Source: Verrucomicrobiales bacterium (GTDB taxonomy: Bacteria > Verrucomicrobiota > Verrucomicrobiia > Verrucomicrobiales > DEV007). Taken from it: DNA of 7,288 nucleotides. Under the pieces are notes generated by a model, which was not told where the DNA came from, ran no database searches, and saw nothing but the letters and a program-made list of their open reading frames with translations. Positions 5,931-7,288 of this stretch are shown here, one piece after another. The stretch lies in assembly GCA_002705125.1 (NCBI GenBank), contig PAHQ01000062.1:20130-27417 (forward strand). The letters run 5' to 3'. The position numbers and the translations under genes were made by a program. Positions within the stretch are counted from its first letter, which is position 1. Each line of letters begins with the position of its first letter.

Positions 5931-6035
5931 ATGCCAAATGTAGATTTAATCATAGAAATCTTTCTATTTTTAATATCTCCAGTAATGTCTTATAAACTGT
6001 TATCTTTAACTTTTCACAATTCCCGCACTATCTAA
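5931..6035 (+). CDS. Doubtful 34-residue hydrophobic leader ORF
   Basis: ATG at 5931 opens a 34-codon frame ending in TAA at 6033-6035, directly against the ATG of the exported protein and in the same reading frame. The peptide starts MPNVDLIIEIFLFLISPVMS, one hydrophobic segment, and ends in a more polar tail. A possible ribosome-binding purine tract, AAGAG, lies at 5918-5922. It may be a short translated leader coupled to the next gene, an ancestral N-terminal extension now cut off by a stop, or chance. Hydrophobic peptides arise easily from AT-rich DNA, so confidence is low. Confidence 0.2.
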   Translation: MPNVDLIIEIFLFLISPVMSYKLLSLTFHNSRTI

Positions 6036-7280
6036 ATGTATATAAAGATATATTTGGCAGTTACTATTATCCTTTTTGGGTTATCACCAATCGGCCATTG
6101 CATCCCACAAAACTTTGGAGGCAATCTATTCGGAGCTACTTTTGTACCAAGAAAAATTGCTAACGATTTCACCGACGAGTTAATAGCAACTTCCCTATGG
6201 AAGGGTAATAAACTCCCTGGAGATTGGAAAAGAATACCTTCAATTGATCAGGATAATATTTTAAGACTTACCGTTAGCCCTGTTGTTTTCGGAAGTCACC
6301 CAAGTTCAGTTTATGCAAACTATGAGGGTCAAGAACTAAGATCAATTTCAATTATGTATCTTGATTCTGAGGAATTCATCAGAAAAAAAACAAGCAATAA
6401 TGTCGACACCAAATTAATAGGGTTAAAAAAAGAATTCAGAAAAAATTATACTGAAATTTCTTCAAAAATCGAAGAGCAATTATATAAAACTTTTAAAAGT
6501 AGACCTAGCGACGCTTATGTGGGAAATACAAAATTTCTTCGAAACTACTACAATGATTACCAAATAAGAGATCTAACAATTCGATTATGCCTGAAAGAAG
6601 ATAACAGCATCAGTCTAATCATATTGCGAAGCAAGAATGTAACCAAAAGTTACTTAAGCACTGAAGTCAAGGCACTGAAAAAAAACGAACGAAGAAAAAA
6701 GTTGGAAAAAAATGTTTTAATTACTAATAACGGCGATCGAAATATAATTGATATACCAATTTTCCAACAAGGAAGACGCCCTTATTGTGCAGTGAACACT
6801 CTTGGAATGGCCACTTACTATCTAGGTCTAAGGATGAGTACAGACGCTTTGGCTGCTGGAGCTCGGTTTCGATATATGGATTCAGCTAAAGGCTCAAAGA
6901 TGCTAGACTTATATCGAGCCGCTGCTGAAGAAAGTGAAGCTACACTTCAGAGAGGCAGGAGCTTTGATTTTAAAAGAGCGCAAAAATATCTCGAAAAAGG
7001 ACTTCCTATAATTGTCTGGAGAAGGTTTAGCTTTTATAGAGATCAACTCCACTCTGCTGCAGCGAAAGGAGCAAAACTTCCTGCACCTACAAAAGAAGAT
7101 CGAGGCCAATGGCCAATATCAAAAGACGACCCCGGACATGCATCTGTAATTACTGGTTTTAATAAAGATACTGGAGAAGTCATCTTCATGGAAAGCTGGG
7201 GAGAAAATGCTCGTAATAAGAGAATGTTAGCTAATGAACTTGAAGCAACAAGTTATGCTACATTTTACTTTAAAATATAA
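6036..7280 (+). CDS. Exported protein with papain/C39-like cysteine peptidase domain
   Basis: This 414-residue protein starts with a probable signal peptide: MYIKIY, then a hydrophobic core to about residue 20 and possible cleavage after C22. Residues 30-200 are a soluble region I do not recognise. A Lys/Arg-rich linker follows (about 199-226). The C-terminal 180 residues look like a papain-fold C39-type peptidase. Q245 and C251 (QGRRPYCAVNT) have the six-residue oxyanion-Gln to nucleophile spacing of papain. H368 sits in DPGHASVITGF, and 18 residues later comes ESWGE (386-390), where papain enzymes have NSWG. So Gln, Cys and His are present but the third catalytic residue would be E386 instead of Asn/Asp. 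No Shine-Dalgarno motif precedes the ATG, and an in-frame TAA abuts it. The substrate is unknown; a periplasmic peptidase or an inactive homologue are both possible. The fold call is moderately confident. Confidence 0.65.
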   Translation: MYIKIYLAVTIILFGLSPIGHCIPQNFGGNLFGATFVPRKIANDFTDELIATSLWKGNKLPGDWKRIPSIDQDNILRLTVSPVVFGSHPSSVYANYEGQELRSISIMYLDSEEFIRKKTSNNVDTKLIGLKKEFRKNYTEISSKIEEQLYKTFKSRPSDAYVGNTKFLRNYYNDYQIRDLTIRLCLKEDNSISLIILRSKNVTKSYLSTEVKALKKNERRKKLEKNVLITNNGDRNIIDIPIFQQGRRPYCAVNTLGMATYYLGLRMSTDALAAGARFRYMDSAKGSKMLDLYRAAAEESEATLQRGRSFDFKRAQKYLEKGLPIIVWRRFSFYRDQLHSAAAKGAKLPAPTKEDRGQWPISKDDPGHASVITGFNKDTGEVIFMESWGENARNKRMLANELEATSYATFYFKI

Positions 7281-7288
7281 ATCAATAG

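Larger units (their letters stand above)
5755..6035. other. 281-bp divergent spacer with dyad symmetry
   Basis: This spacer lies between the 5' ends of the decarboxylase gene (minus) and the exported protein gene (plus), so it should hold both promoters. It contains the large inverted repeat at 5808-5892, a short hairpin at 5798-5811 (CGGAA, four A, TTCCG), and an AT-rich 7-bp hairpin followed by T residues at 5952-5971. A 34-codon open frame (5931-6035) fills its right end. No tRNA-like or known riboswitch structure was recognised. Confidence 0.7.

Noticed and set aside
6093..6101. Cys at residue 22 (GHC) of the exported protein as a lipobox
   Set aside because: His at -1 does not fit the lipobox, which needs Ala, Gly or Ser; ordinary signal-peptidase cleavage is more likely.
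6909..7109. Minus-strand 66-codon frame with several Cys residues
   Set aside because: It is antisense to the peptidase-like domain; the Cys-rich look follows from the opposite strand's codons and there is no paired zinc-finger spacing.

Overview
This AT-rich, densely packed bacterial window carries eight confident protein genes plus one small lipoprotein gene, and no RNA genes, CRISPR or insertion sequences that I can see. A lipoprotein, an L,D-transpeptidase and a type II-like phosphatidylserine decarboxylase point to a Gram-negative-type cell. The wording of the YchF N-terminus and the gene mix resemble Verrucomicrobiota (Opitutae-like), but that is an impression from memory and not a tested assignment. 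Most start codons lack a clear Shine-Dalgarno sequence.

Layout. Positions 1-733 (minus) hold the first two thirds of the ATPase gene ychF. Diverging from it is a pair on the plus strand: a Nif3/YbgI dinuclear-metal protein (781-1536) and an AAG-type 3-methyladenine DNA glycosylase (1565-2137). Facing these, on the minus strand, are a YkuD L,D-transpeptidase (2400-2870) and, downstream of it, a 45-residue lipoprotein (2176-2313). A strong terminator at 2120-2152 closes that minus-strand unit and overlaps the glycosylase stop codon. Aspartate-semialdehyde dehydrogenase (2926-3924) overlaps a farnesyl-diphosphate-type prenyl synthase (3921-4820) by four bases. This pair runs head-on into phosphatidylserine decarboxylase (4825-5754, minus) with only four bases between the stop codons. 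A 281-bp divergent spacer with a large inverted repeat separates the decarboxylase from a 414-residue exported protein with a papain/C39-like Cys-His domain (6036-7280).

How the genes relate. The middle of the window has an envelope theme. Asd feeds diaminopimelate synthesis, and L,D-transpeptidases join diaminopimelate residues. The prenyl synthase makes the precursor of the undecaprenyl carrier, and the decarboxylase makes phosphatidylethanolamine. The most interesting hypothesis is that the tiny lipoprotein, which ends in lysine and sits next to the L,D-transpeptidase, is a functional analogue of Braun's lipoprotein. The transpeptidase has no visible export signal, which is the main objection. 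The exported cysteine-peptidase-like protein, with an unrecognised N-terminal region and Glu in place of the usual Asn, is the least understood gene.
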